In this document: one piece after another, positions 27,430-35,800 of the stretch
How positions within the stretch are numbered: the first letter of the stretch is position 1
How the letters are laid out: each line of letters opens with the position of its first letter
Assembly: GCA_965222425.1 (NCBI GenBank)
Contig: CBDCTW010000017.1
Span: 248,001-312,000 of the forward strand
Source of the DNA: CBDCNP01 sp965222425
Lineage (GTDB): Bacteria > Acidobacteriota > Vicinamibacteria > Marinacidobacterales > DATDRI01
DNA length: 64,000 nt
Reading direction: 5' to 3'
Made by a program: the position numbers and the translations under genes
The notes under the pieces: generated by a model
What the model was told of the DNA's origin: nothing
The model's database searches: none
What the model saw: the letters and a program-made list of their open reading frames with translations, nothing else

Positions 27430-28889
27430 GGGGATGTCCCGGCCGCTGTTGAATTTGGTCGGGTAGCGGCGGCACCTGTGAATACTCTTAGGCAGCAAAC
27501 TCATCGCTGTCAAGAGATTTTTGTTTGCTTCTAAGCGCGTGAACGAGAGCGCCCATATGGCGATAGCCTTTGATACGCCGGAACTTTTTCTGCGCGGTGA
27601 CGACGCCAAGAGCGGTCCATCGGCGAACCATGGAAGGACTCTTCCAACGCTTGACGTTTCTCGATACTCTGCGAATGGTTACGTTGAGATTCTCAATGGC
27701 GTTCGTCGTGGCAAGAGACTGGCGAAGTAAGGCGGGCGGCGCGAGCTTCACGACCGTGAGTGTTTCTTCCATCCCTTCACGAAGGCTTCCGGCAGCTTCG
27801 TCGTAGCCGTTTCGCTCGAGCCACGACACCAATGCCTGAAGTCGCTTGCGCGCCTTGTCGGCACTCTTGCACTTGTAGGCTTCCTTCATCGTCTGGAGCA
27901 CGTAGGCGTGACGAGACTTGGGAAGGTACGAGCGAAGATTTCGGAGTTTATGGATCTGGCACCTTTGGATGACCGCGAGGTCCCCCAAAACGTCGACGAG
28001 TGCCTTGCGGATGCCTTTGCCTCCGTCCACTACGCAGAGAATCGACTCATCGACGCGCAAGCCTCGCTCGAGAAGGTCCTGCAACATCGCGGTGCACACC
28101 CGAGAGTTCTCCGTCGAGCCCAGCCATATACCCAGGGGCACCTTCGTTCCATCTATTGTGATACCTAAAGTTACGACGACGGTCTGTCCGGCCACCTCAA
28201 GGCCATCCAGCATCAGTGCCGCAAGCTCGAACTCCTCTAGCCGCCGAGACAGGTATTCCTCGAGCTTCTTAGTCGTCTGGCTCACGAGGTGACGGCTGGC
28301 GGCACTCTTACTCGTGCCACGAGACTTCAACTTGGCCGCGGGTTTGTCCAGACTCGATTCGTAATTTCGGGTCGATACGCCCACCAAGATCTGATTCAAC
28401 ACTCGCTCTGGAAGCGGGTCTTCTTCGCGGAAGGCTTCGAAGTGTGGAAGCGACGCCTCCGCGCCCGACTTCGAGCGAACTCGAGGTCGCGACACTTGGA
28501 TGCGACGACCACCGAAGCTCAGCTCTCCGTTCGTGCTCCCCCAGTGGTTATGAGTTCGCTCCTTCTCGTGCTTGCCCTTGAGCCCCGCGATCTCCTCGGC
28601 GTCCTCTCTGAGCAGTAGGTGCAGAGCTGTCAGTCCTTGCTCGTACACCCATTCCGTCAGATCCGCCTTCGTGGCCGCGATCCCAGCTATCATCGGTAGC
28701 AGTATCTGACCGACTTGGCCAACTACCTTGCCCGTAGGCGAGTGCGTTTGCTTTCTTACTGGCTTCTTTGATTTCCTAGGCATTGGTGGCTCCTTGTCCC
28801 CCTCTGGAGACGGTTTATTGGCAGACCTATTCTTAGGCCGGCCAAGGAGCCGCCGCTACCCCAAATTCAACATCCGGCGGGACATCCCC
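27430..28889 (-). mobile_element. IS256-family element A, copy 2 (1460 bp)
   Basis: It has the same ends and length as copies 1 and 3, with the transposase on the minus strand. The right flank on the plus strand is AGGTTCAC, the reverse complement of the GTGAACCT that follows copy 1. The left flank (ATTACCGAC) is coding sequence of the sortilin-like gene. The target duplication is thus shared between copies 1 and 2. Confidence 0.95.
27488..28783 (-). CDS. IS256-family transposase, copy 2 (intact)
   Basis: This is a complete 431-residue mutator-type transposase with an N-terminal region and a DDE catalytic core: D in LMLDGLEV, D in CVVDGGKGI and E in NAIENLNV. It differs from copy 1 by lacking the nonsense codon and by valine for glycine right after ENLN. 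A GGGACAAGGAG ribosome-binding region precedes the ATG. It probably supplies transposase to all element A copies. Confidence 0.95.
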   Translation of the reverse strand: MPRKSKKPVRKQTHSPTGKVVGQVGQILLPMIAGIAATKADLTEWVYEQGLTALHLLLREDAEEIAGLKGKHEKERTHNHWGSTNGELSFGGRRIQVSRPRVRSKSGAEASLPHFEAFREEDPLPERVLNQILVGVSTRNYESSLDKPAAKLKSRGTSKSAASRHLVSQTTKKLEEYLSRRLEEFELAALMLDGLEVAGQTVVVTLGITIDGTKVPLGIWLGSTENSRVCTAMLQDLLERGLRVDESILCVVDGGKGIRKALVDVLGDLAVIQRCQIHKLRNLRSYLPKSRHAYVLQTMKEAYKCKSADKARKRLQALVSWLERNGYDEAAGSLREGMEETLTVVKLAPPALLRQSLATTNAIENLNVTIRRVSRNVKRWKSPSMVRRWTALGVVTAQKKFRRIKGYRHMGALVHALRSKQKSLDSDEFAA

Positions 28890-29080
28890 AGGTTCACGTG
28901 AGTCGGTCTCAGGCGACCGAAGCTCAGATACGGTTTGATGGAAAGCGGGAGCTCATCGGCCACTGCCGGGACGTACAGGAAAGTGGCTAGGATCAAACCG
29001 AAAACGCCCGGCACGATGAGCCAGAAGACGGACGCGTAGCAGAAGCGAAGGCTTGCGCTTCTCGGCTCGTTGCTGGTCAT
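28890..29080 (-). pseudogene. ccoN: ccoN 5' part (cbb3 cytochrome oxidase subunit I)
   Basis: From the ATG at 29080 the frame gives a first membrane helix (FWLIVPGVFGLILATFLYVP) and then LSFGRLRPTHVNL, where IS copy 2 starts. CcoN proteins continue directly from such a motif. The next residues (AIFGWLSQ) are found in frame after IS copy 1 at 22436, on the opposite strand. Joining the two through one copy of the 8-bp duplication restores THVNLAIFGW exactly. Confidence 0.9.
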
Positions 29081-29147
29081 TCTGAACATTCTCGAGAGGG
29101 ACAAAGCGGCGAGGATTGTAACCCGGCCGTGGAGGTGAGGCAAGGTA

Positions 29148-29618
29148 CTAGGCGCGAGTGTTGGGAGGGGTTTTTTCCTTGATGTCTTGGACGAACGCCT
29201 CGTTGTTCACCCGCTTCTTGTATTTCTGGGCTAGCCGCTCGACCTTCGGGACCGCCCAGGTCCATAGGCGCCCCAGATGTTTCTCGGCAGCTTCCAAGTC
29301 GGTGCGGAGAGGGCCATGACCTTCCCGATACTTCTCTTCGATCTCTGCGACGACCTCGGGTGGAGCCAACCGCGTGAACATTTCCATGGCGGCGAGCAGA
29401 ACGAGCAGATCGTCGACTCGCCCGAGAACCGGGATGAAGTCTGGGATGAGGTCGAGCGGGCTTGCGACATAGGCGAGCACTCCCAATAAGACCGCCTTGA
29501 GGGACAACGGGACCCTGGGATCTCGGAAGAGACCCCAAGCGAGGTTTACCAGAAGCGGAATCCGTGGCAGGTTCTGCTTTGCCCAGGCGAGCCCTTGTCC
29601 TCCCCAGAAAGGCGACAT
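29148..29618 (-). CDS. YkvA / DUF1232 family membrane protein
   Basis: The 156-residue product from the ATG at 29618 contains the DUF1232 core: PLSLKAVLLGVLAYVASPLD followed by LIPDFIPVLGRVDDLLVLL. Members are small membrane proteins of unknown function, often near envelope genes. An upstream in-frame ATG would overlap the PilZ fragment and adds non-conserved residues. The gene looks intact. Confidence 0.85.
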   Translation of the reverse strand: MSPFWGGQGLAWAKQNLPRIPLLVNLAWGLFRDPRVPLSLKAVLLGVLAYVASPLDLIPDFIPVLGRVDDLLVLLAAMEMFTRLAPPEVVAEIEEKYREGHGPLRTDLEAAEKHLGRLWTWAVPKVERLAQKYKKRVNNEAFVQDIKEKTPPNTRA

Positions 29619-29664
29619 GGCGAGGAGTTTAGCAGGTAAGGACTCGAGGTCCAGCAGGAAGTTC

Positions 29665-30033
29665 TTACAGGATGATCTGCTCCCGGCGAAGGAACTCCGG
29701 GTCCAACGCGTCACGGCTGAGCGAGAGCAGCTTGTTCTCGAGACTGTCCACGACGAAGCGGTCCAGGCTGTTACGTTCGGTGTATCGGAGATCGAGGAAA
29801 CGCGCCCCCAGCTGGTAACGGAACGTCATGTCGGAGCTCCCTTGATCGGCGAGCCAGACGACCTCGCTCTCGGCGGGTAGAATTCCCGCGCCCCTCGCAA
29901 CGCTGGCGAGATGGATGGTCAGACCGTTGCCTTTTTCGAACGGTGTGTTGCAGAGTAGAAGCACACCTCCGCAACTTAGGTTTCCCACTTGTGCGCGATC
30001 GACGGTCCCGTTCTTGTTTACAACGACTTCCAT
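29665..30033 (-). pseudogene. PilZ domain fragment lacking its N-terminal RxxxR motif
   Basis: The frame encodes most of a PilZ beta-barrel, including the NLSCGG second motif, and a C-terminal tail. PilZ domains bind cyclic di-GMP with an RxxxR segment before the D/NxSxxG. Here the sequence starts only about 17 residues before NLSCGG and the arginines are absent. Upstream, the DNA belongs to a truncated glycosyltransferase. The first part was probably removed by a deletion, so c-di-GMP binding is unlikely. Confidence 0.65.
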
Positions 30034-30060
30034 ATCGGTGTTTACGCGAAGCCGATCCCG

Positions 30061-30415
30061 CTAGAAAGGGCGTGTGGCTTGCCTAGCCAACCTTCGGGAA
30101 GGGGAGGGCAGAATACCGGCACGAGTCGCGCGTCGCTGGCTCGGCGTTCGATCTCTGCCGCCGTGCCGTCGGTCGAGCCGTCATCCACCACGATGACCTC
30201 AAAGCTCGGATAGTCTTGCGCCAAAGCCGCATCCAGCGTCGGGCCGATGTCTCTCTCCTCGTTGCGCGCAGTATGACGATGGAGACCATCGGCCAGCTCT
30301 GGCGTGGGCCGGGTGGGTCGGTGGGTCTTAGCTCGTGAAACACCAGCAGGTTAACGACCGTCTGCGCCAAGAGAAGGCCCCAGAAGACAAAAAGCGCGAG
30401 AGCGAAGTAGGTCAT
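30061..30415 (-). pseudogene. Family 2 glycosyltransferase, 5' fragment with a frameshift
   Basis: The start gives an N-terminal membrane helix (YFALALFVFWGLLLAQTVV) and WPMVSIVIL. Near 30268 the homology shifts frame (RNEERDIGPTLDAALAQDYP) and continues with FEVIVVDDGSTDGT, the GT2 nucleotide-sugar binding motif, up to GWLGKPHALSSGI. The sequence then stops and PilZ coding follows. A single missing base explains the frameshift and a deletion explains the abrupt end. The catalytic region after the DxD motif is gone. Confidence 0.83.
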
Positions 30416-30437
30416 CTGGAAGCGAGACGGCGGTCCA

Positions 30438-31154
30438 TCATCGTCCCATCATCCGGAGCAAGTCTTCTAGACTTGACGCACGAAGCGCATAGTTCGTCTG
30501 GCGCTGTTCGCCGAGCGTTGAGGTGGGCCGTTCCGCGTAGTCGTGTCCGGGGTAGAGGAGCACGTCATCGGGAAGCTTTGCCAGGCGCTGGGTAAGGGTC
30601 CGGTACATCTCGGCGGGGTCGCCTCCCGGAAGGTCGACTCGACCGCATCCCTGAACGAAGAGCGTGTCGCCCGCGACCAATCGTCCGCGCACCAGGAAGC
30701 ATTGGCTCCCCGGCGTATGTCCAGGAGTGTGTACGAACTCGATTTCGACTTCGCCGAGGCTCAGCCGATCGCCGCCGTCGTGGAGAGTCAAGTCGGTATC
30801 GGATAGCCCGGTCATCAAGCGGACGCCCTCGGCCTCCGGTTTCTGAACGTGCACCTTCATGCCCTTCAGCTCGAGGAGCCGTGCCAGTCCCTCGATATCG
30901 TGACCGAAGAGGTCACCGCCAATGTGGTCGGGATGGTAGTGGGTGGCGAGGGCGCCGACCAGTTCCATGCCGTCCTTTTCGGCGGCGTCGACCAGATCCT
31001 TGACGTCCCAAGCCGGATCCACGACGATCGTCTTCCGCGTCGAGCGATCCCCGATCAGATAGCAGAAGTTGGCCATCTGCTCGGCAATCAGATTGTTGCG
31101 GGCGAAGTCCCGCCCGGCAAGGAGTTGACGAAAATAGAGGTTGTCGTTGCTCAT
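30438..31154 (-). CDS. MBL-fold metallo-hydrolase (glyoxalase II-like)
   Basis: The 238-residue protein has the zinc-binding THYHPDHIGG motif, further ligand histidines in HTPGHTPGS, an aspartate in VAGDTLF and a final histidine in YPGHDY. These match glyoxalase II and persulfide dioxygenase-like hydrolases. It looks complete. The substrate is not predictable; the lack of an obvious glutathione-binding tail argues for a general thioesterase or sulfur dioxygenase role. It is divergent from the DUF1579 gene. Confidence 0.9.
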   Translation of the reverse strand: MSNDNLYFRQLLAGRDFARNNLIAEQMANFCYLIGDRSTRKTIVVDPAWDVKDLVDAAEKDGMELVGALATHYHPDHIGGDLFGHDIEGLARLLELKGMKVHVQKPEAEGVRLMTGLSDTDLTLHDGGDRLSLGEVEIEFVHTPGHTPGSQCFLVRGRLVAGDTLFVQGCGRVDLPGGDPAEMYRTLTQRLAKLPDDVLLYPGHDYAERPTSTLGEQRQTNYALRASSLEDLLRMMGR

Positions 31155-31292
31155 CGGCGATACGCGAGAAACATGTTAGCCCATAAAAACGACTGCAGGA
31201 AAGTGGTTTCAGTGGCTGACACCGTCATGGCGCCGAGGTATCTTCGGCCGCTCAAATTCAGTCCGAAATCTTTGTCCGGAGAGGGATCGATC

Positions 31293-31903
31293 ATGAAAAC
31301 ATTTACTTTTGCTTTTTGTCTCGTCTTGGTCGTGCCGGTCGGGGGCGTCGGGCCGGTGCTGGGGCGCAGGAAATGAGCGCCGAAGATAAGGCCATGATGG
31401 AAGCGATGGAGAAGGCAGCCACGCCCGGTGATCCGCACAAGAAACTCGAGGCCTTAGCCGGCACGTGGGATGCCCAGAGTAAGTTTTGGATGGACCCTTC
31501 CGCGCCGCCACAAGAGTCCAAGGGGGCGAGCACGAACAAGATGCTCTACAACGGGCGTTACCTATACCAAAAGTACCAGGGACAGATGATGGGGCAGACG
31601 TTCCGGGGAATGGGTGTTTGGGGATACGACAACGTAAAAAAGAAATTCGTCTCCAGCTGGCTCGATAACTCCAGCACCGGGATCTCTTATAGCGAAGGCG
31701 AGTGGGATGCCGACAAGAACACCATCGTGTTTCACTCTGAGCGGATCGACCCGGTGACCAGCAAACCCGTCAAGGAAAAGATGGTCATCGGCATCGTAAG
31801 CGAGGATAAGCACGTCTTCGAGGTGTTTATGATAGACGAGGGCGGAAACGAACAGAAGAGTATGGAGATCGTCTACACCAAGAAGAAGTCGGAGACCGAT
31901 TAG
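31293..31903 (+). pseudogene. DUF1579 secreted protein, frameshift in the signal peptide region
   Basis: The ATG at 31293, with GGAGAGGG upstream, starts a signal peptide (MKTFTFAFCLVLVVPVGG) that ends in frame at a TGA near 31374. The mature domain is in another frame (AGAGAQEMSAEDKAMMEAM onward) and matches DUF1579 (KLEALAGTWDAQSKFW, GMGVWGYDNVKKKF). One extra G in the five-G run at 31341-31345 would restore one frame. This is either a recent homopolymer mutation or a sequencing error. If real, translation could only start at the internal ATG at 31374, giving a cytosolic form. Confidence 0.82.
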
Positions 31904-31919
31904 GCGTTGGCGGTTCGAA

Positions 31920-32158
31920 TCAGCTGCCAATGCTGAGGAAATGACGCTCCATTCGAAAGTACCAATGGCCGTCCACCAAAGCGGGCGAAGCCAGCGTTCG
32001 CTGCTTGAGCCGGTTGACGTGTAGCAATTCGAACTCCGGTCCAGCTTTCAAAACAAAAGTATCACCCAGGTCGTTGGTGAAGAAGACCTTGCCTTGAACT
32101 CCGATCGGGGATGCGGAAAATCCCTCACGTTGCGCCTCGCCGAGCCGTCCCTGCCACA
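31920..32158 (-). pseudogene. 3' end of the PQQ-propeller part split by IS copy 3
   Basis: The frame from the IS edge reads WQGRLGEAQREGFSASPIGV and continues through VFFTNDLGDTFVLKAG to a stop at 31920. It continues, in frame once the duplicated 8 bases are removed, the propeller that ends at VMWQ on the other side of IS copy 3. Confidence 0.88.
32151..32158. repeat. Target site duplication, left (IS copy 3)
   Basis: CTGCCACA here is repeated exactly at 33619-33626 on the other side of the element. Eight bases is the usual duplication for IS256-family insertions. Confidence 0.95.
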
Positions 32159-33618
32159 GGGGATGTCCCGGCCGCTGTTGAATTTGGTCGGGTAGCGGCG
32201 GCACCTGTGAATACTCTTAGGCAGCAAACTCATCGCTGTCAAGAGATTTCTGTTTGCTTCTAAGCGCGTGAACGAGAGCGCCCATATGGCGATAGCCTTT
32301 GATACGCCGGAACTTTTTTTGCGCGGTGACGACGCCAAGAGCGGTCCATCGGCGAACCATGGAAGGACTCTTCCAACGCTTGACGTTTCTCGATACTCTG
32401 CGAATGGTTCCGTTGAGATTTTCAATGGCGTTCGTCGTGGCAAGAGACTGGCGAAGTAAGGCGGGCGGCGCGAGCTTCCCGACCGTGAGTGTTTCTTCCA
32501 TCCCTTCACGAAGGCTTCCGGCAGCTTCGTCGTAGCCGTTTCGCTCGAGCCACGACACCAATGCCTGAAGTCGCTTGCGCGCCTTGTCGGCACTCTTGCA
32601 CTTGTAGGCTTCCTTCATCGTCTGGAGCACGTAGGCGTGACGAGACTTGGGAAGGTACGAGCGAAGATTTCGGAGTTTATGGATCTGGCACCTTTGGATG
32701 ACCGCGAGGTCCCCCAAAACGTCGACGAGTGCCTTGCGGATGCCTTTGCCTCCGTCCACTACGCAGAGAATCGACTCATCGACGCGCAAGCCTCGCTCGA
32801 GAAGGTCCTGCAACATCGCGGTGCACACTCGAAAGTTTTCCGTCGAGCCCAGCCATATACCCAGGGGCACCTTCGTTCCATCTATTGTGATACCTAGAGT
32901 TACGACGACGGTCTGTCCGGCCACCTCAAGGCCATCCAGCATCAGTGCCGCAAGCTCGAACTCCTCTAGCCGCCGAGACAGGTATTCCTCGAGCTTCTTA
33001 GTCGTCTGGCTCACGAGGTAACGGCTGGCGGCACTCTTACTCGTGCCACGAGACTTCAACTTGGCCGCGGGTTTGTCCAGACTCGATTCGTAATTTCGGG
33101 TCGATACCCCCACCAAGATCTGATTCAACACTCGCTCTGGAAGCGGGTCTTCTTCGCGGAAGGCTTCGAAGTGTGGAAGCGACGCCTCCGCGCCCGACTT
33201 CGAGCGAACTCGAGGTCGCGACACTTGGATGCGACGACCACCGAAGCTCAGCTCTCCGTTCGTGCTCCCCCAGTGGTTATGAGTTCGCTCCTTCTCGTGC
33301 TTGCCCTTGAGCCCCGCGATCTCCTCGGCGTCCTCTCTGAGCAGTAGGTGCAGAGCTGTCAGTCCTTGCTCGTACACCCATTCCGTCAGATCCGCCTTCG
33401 TGGCCGCGATCCCAGCTATCATCGGTAGCAGTATCTGACCGACTTGGCCAACTACCTTGCCCGTAGGCGAGTGCGTTTGCTTTCTTACTGGCTTCTTTGA
33501 TTTCCTAGGCATTGGTGGCTCCTTGTCCCCCTCTGGAGACGGTTTATTGGCAGACCTATTCTTAGGCCGGCCAAGGAGCCGCAGCTACCCCAAATTCAAC
33601 ATCCGGCGGGACATCCCC
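32159..33618 (-). mobile_element. IS256-family element A, copy 3 (1460 bp), with intact 8-bp target duplication
   Basis: The ends and length equal copies 1 and 2. Identical CTGCCACA flanks show a simple insertion that has not recombined. It interrupts a PQQ-type propeller coding region. Confidence 0.97.
32217..33512 (-). CDS. IS256-family transposase, copy 3 (intact reading frame)
   Basis: This is a complete 431-residue transposase nearly identical to copy 2. It has a few substitutions, for example SRYLVSQ for SRHLVSQ, ENFRV for ENSRV and TVGKL for TVVKL. The DDE residues are conserved. The small divergence among the three copies indicates recent spread. Confidence 0.95.
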   Translation of the reverse strand: MPRKSKKPVRKQTHSPTGKVVGQVGQILLPMIAGIAATKADLTEWVYEQGLTALHLLLREDAEEIAGLKGKHEKERTHNHWGSTNGELSFGGRRIQVSRPRVRSKSGAEASLPHFEAFREEDPLPERVLNQILVGVSTRNYESSLDKPAAKLKSRGTSKSAASRYLVSQTTKKLEEYLSRRLEEFELAALMLDGLEVAGQTVVVTLGITIDGTKVPLGIWLGSTENFRVCTAMLQDLLERGLRVDESILCVVDGGKGIRKALVDVLGDLAVIQRCQIHKLRNLRSYLPKSRHAYVLQTMKEAYKCKSADKARKRLQALVSWLERNGYDEAAGSLREGMEETLTVGKLAPPALLRQSLATTNAIENLNGTIRRVSRNVKRWKSPSMVRRWTALGVVTAQKKFRRIKGYRHMGALVHALRSKQKSLDSDEFAA

Positions 33619-35214
33619 CTGCCACATAACCCCACCGCTTTTCGCGTCGTAGCAGGTCGCGACGCTTTGTATATCGTTCACCATGTAGAGGTAGTCGCCG
33701 CACAGGAGTGGTGAGGGGACGAAAGGAGAGCCCTTGGGGCTCTTCCACACCACGTGAGTGTCGGTCACGTTGCCGCTGCCGCCGGGTCGAATGGCGAGTG
33801 TCGGGCCGGCACGTCCTGAAGAGCAATACACGAGACCGTGGCCGACCACCGGGGTGGGGATGACTTCGTACAGGTTGCCACCACAGGTCCAGAGCTCTTT
33901 GCCGGTGTCGGGATTGTACGCATAGACACGCTTCTGACTGCTCACGATGAGCTCGTCACGATCACCGGTAGCGATCACAATGGGCGTTCCCCAACCAACT
34001 GTTTTGTCGCGGTGGGTCGACCATTTCACTTTGCCAGTGCTCTTGTCGAATGCGGCCACGAAAGAAGTACCACCCTCGTGGTCTTGGTAGAGAATGACGC
34101 TGTTCTTATAGAGCAGGGGAGAGCCCGCGGCGCCGTGGAAGGCCGGTATCGCGGCGAAGGGCCGATGCCATGCCATCTTGCCGCTTAGGTCCACCGCCAC
34201 AAGGCCATGATTTCCTAGATACGCGTAGACGCGCACACCGTCGGTTGTCGGTGTTCCCGAGGCGTGTCCATTTCTCCGGTGCGGACTCTCCGGCGTGGCC
34301 TTGGGTGCAAAGACTTCCCACAACAGCTCCCCGTCGGAGCGGCGGAAACAGAGGACGGAGATCCGTTTGCCGCCATCGTAAGCGGTGGTCAAGAAGATCT
34401 TCCAGTGCTCTACGACTCGAAAGTTAGCGTTCAAGTCGAGCGAGGTGTAGGACTCGACGTCGCCCTGAAAGACCCCGACCGACCACCGAAAATCGTCCAC
34501 CCACCGCACCGCGAAGTCGGCGTCCCACCGATCGGTGATGTAACCGAGCCCGGCCCGGAACGTGTTCTCAAGTGTGTTCGGAGCAAGTAGTGGCTCGAAA
34601 CCCGGAGGAATGTCTGCCTGAGGCTGAAAGTCGAACCATGAGTACGAGAACGGATGAGGGTGGCCACCCGCCGGTTTGAGCGAGCTGTTGAAACCACGAG
34701 TGTTCACGTTGTAATCGTAGAGTCCGCTCTGCGTGACGTTGACGCCGGGCGTGAACTCCACGAGCTTGGGAATCTGACCGTATGCGGCTTTGCGAGCGAT
34801 CTGTTCTTTGGAGATGACGGTTATCGCGGCCGGGGCCTCGACGATGCGCTCCGTATGCAAGGAAGCTGAGGTCACGGTCATGGTCTCGACAAAACCCATC
34901 TCCCAGTCGACCGTTTTTTCAACGGTTGCCGTCATGCCAACCGTGACCTCGATGCCCGACTCCGAGTCGGAGTTTTCTCCTAAGATGAACGTGATCGAGT
35001 ACGTTCCCACCGGCACGTTGTCGAAGGCGAAGGACCCTCCCTGGTCCGTGATGTCGGCCATCGAGATCTCATTGATGACCACGGTGACGCTTCCGACGCC
35101 CGTTCCATCCTCACGAGCGACGCGACCGGCGATGCGACCGGTTTCTTGCGCAAACGTCGTCATTGCGAAAAGTGGAATGAAGACAAGTACGAAGAGAAAA
35201 GGCCGCTTTGTCAT
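33619..35214 (-). pseudogene. Chimeric gene: TonB-dependent receptor N-terminus, receptor C-terminus, then PQQ propeller, cut by IS copy 3
   Basis: Residues 1-23 are a signal peptide, about 25-100 a carboxypeptidase-regulatory-like domain and about 110-178 a TonB plug (EAPAAITVISKEQIARKAAY, VNTRGFNSSL). The next about 90 residues (LENTFRAGLGYITDRWDADF) are typical of the last receptor barrel strands, so the middle of the barrel is missing. At about residue 271 the frame passes straight into a PQQ-like propeller (KIFLTTAYDGGKRISVL) that continues to VMWQ at the IS. Both junctions (near 34680 and 34404) are in frame. The receptor part could not form a barrel. The paralogous propeller at 41422-42768 shows what the intact downstream gene looked like. 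Confidence 0.85.
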
Positions 35215-35270
35215 GGGTTCCTCCTTCGTAGCAGGCTGGGTGGCTTATGGCACGCTGCCGACCGACTCGT

Positions 35271-35624
35271 CTAGTTCGTGGCCGGTCGTTTTCTGGGTGA
35301 CCAACGGTATCGAGAAAGGTCAAGGGTGTTGTCTCGGCGGAAGCGCACGCCTTCTGCTTCTAGTAGAGCGCGTTGAAGGCCCGGCGGATTATCCGGTAGG
35401 TGATCGGTGGAGCAACCGCCCGACGCGTTCACGACACGATGCCACGGCAGGCCGTCGGGACATTGTCGCATCGCCCAGCCGACCGCCCGCGCGGAGAGCG
35501 GCCGCTTGAGAAGTTGAGCGATCTGGCCGTAGTTCATCACTCTTCCCCGGGGGATGCGTCGAACGATTCGATACACCTCATTCCAGGCACTTTGCTTACG
35601 TGCGGCTTGGGGCATCTCGCGCAT
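35271..35624 (-). CDS. Alkyltransferase-like (ATL) DNA repair protein
   Basis: The 117-residue product from the ATG at 35624 has the MGMT DNA-binding fold (IPRGRVMNYGQIAQLL, SARAVGWAMRQCP). The active-site motif of O6-alkylguanine transferases, PCHR, reads PWHR, so the acceptor cysteine is tryptophan. That is the definition of ATL proteins. They bind O6-alkylguanine, flip it and recruit nucleotide excision repair. The longer open frame upstream overlaps the kinase promoter region and is not conserved-looking. The gene appears intact. Confidence 0.9.
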   Translation of the reverse strand: MREMPQAARKQSAWNEVYRIVRRIPRGRVMNYGQIAQLLKRPLSARAVGWAMRQCPDGLPWHRVVNASGGCSTDHLPDNPPGLQRALLEAEGVRFRRDNTLDLSRYRWSPRKRPATN

Positions 35625-35800
35625 AGAAGGGAAACGATTTCGGCCATTCTTGTCAAGCGGCTGTGTGGCCGTCGAAACAAGTAATTGCTGCTGATCAACC
35701 TCGCCAGACGGCAGTTCTCTTGCATGGGGCCCGGCTGTATAATTGGCGCCGTCGCGCTCCGACAGTATTCGGGTCGTCGTCATCCGCTCGGGAGGCGCTC

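Noticed and set aside
20976..28889. Composite transposon formed by IS copies 1 and 2
   Set aside because: The outer flanks do not form a matching duplication and the shared duplication instead shows an inversion; the interior is ordinary host genes.
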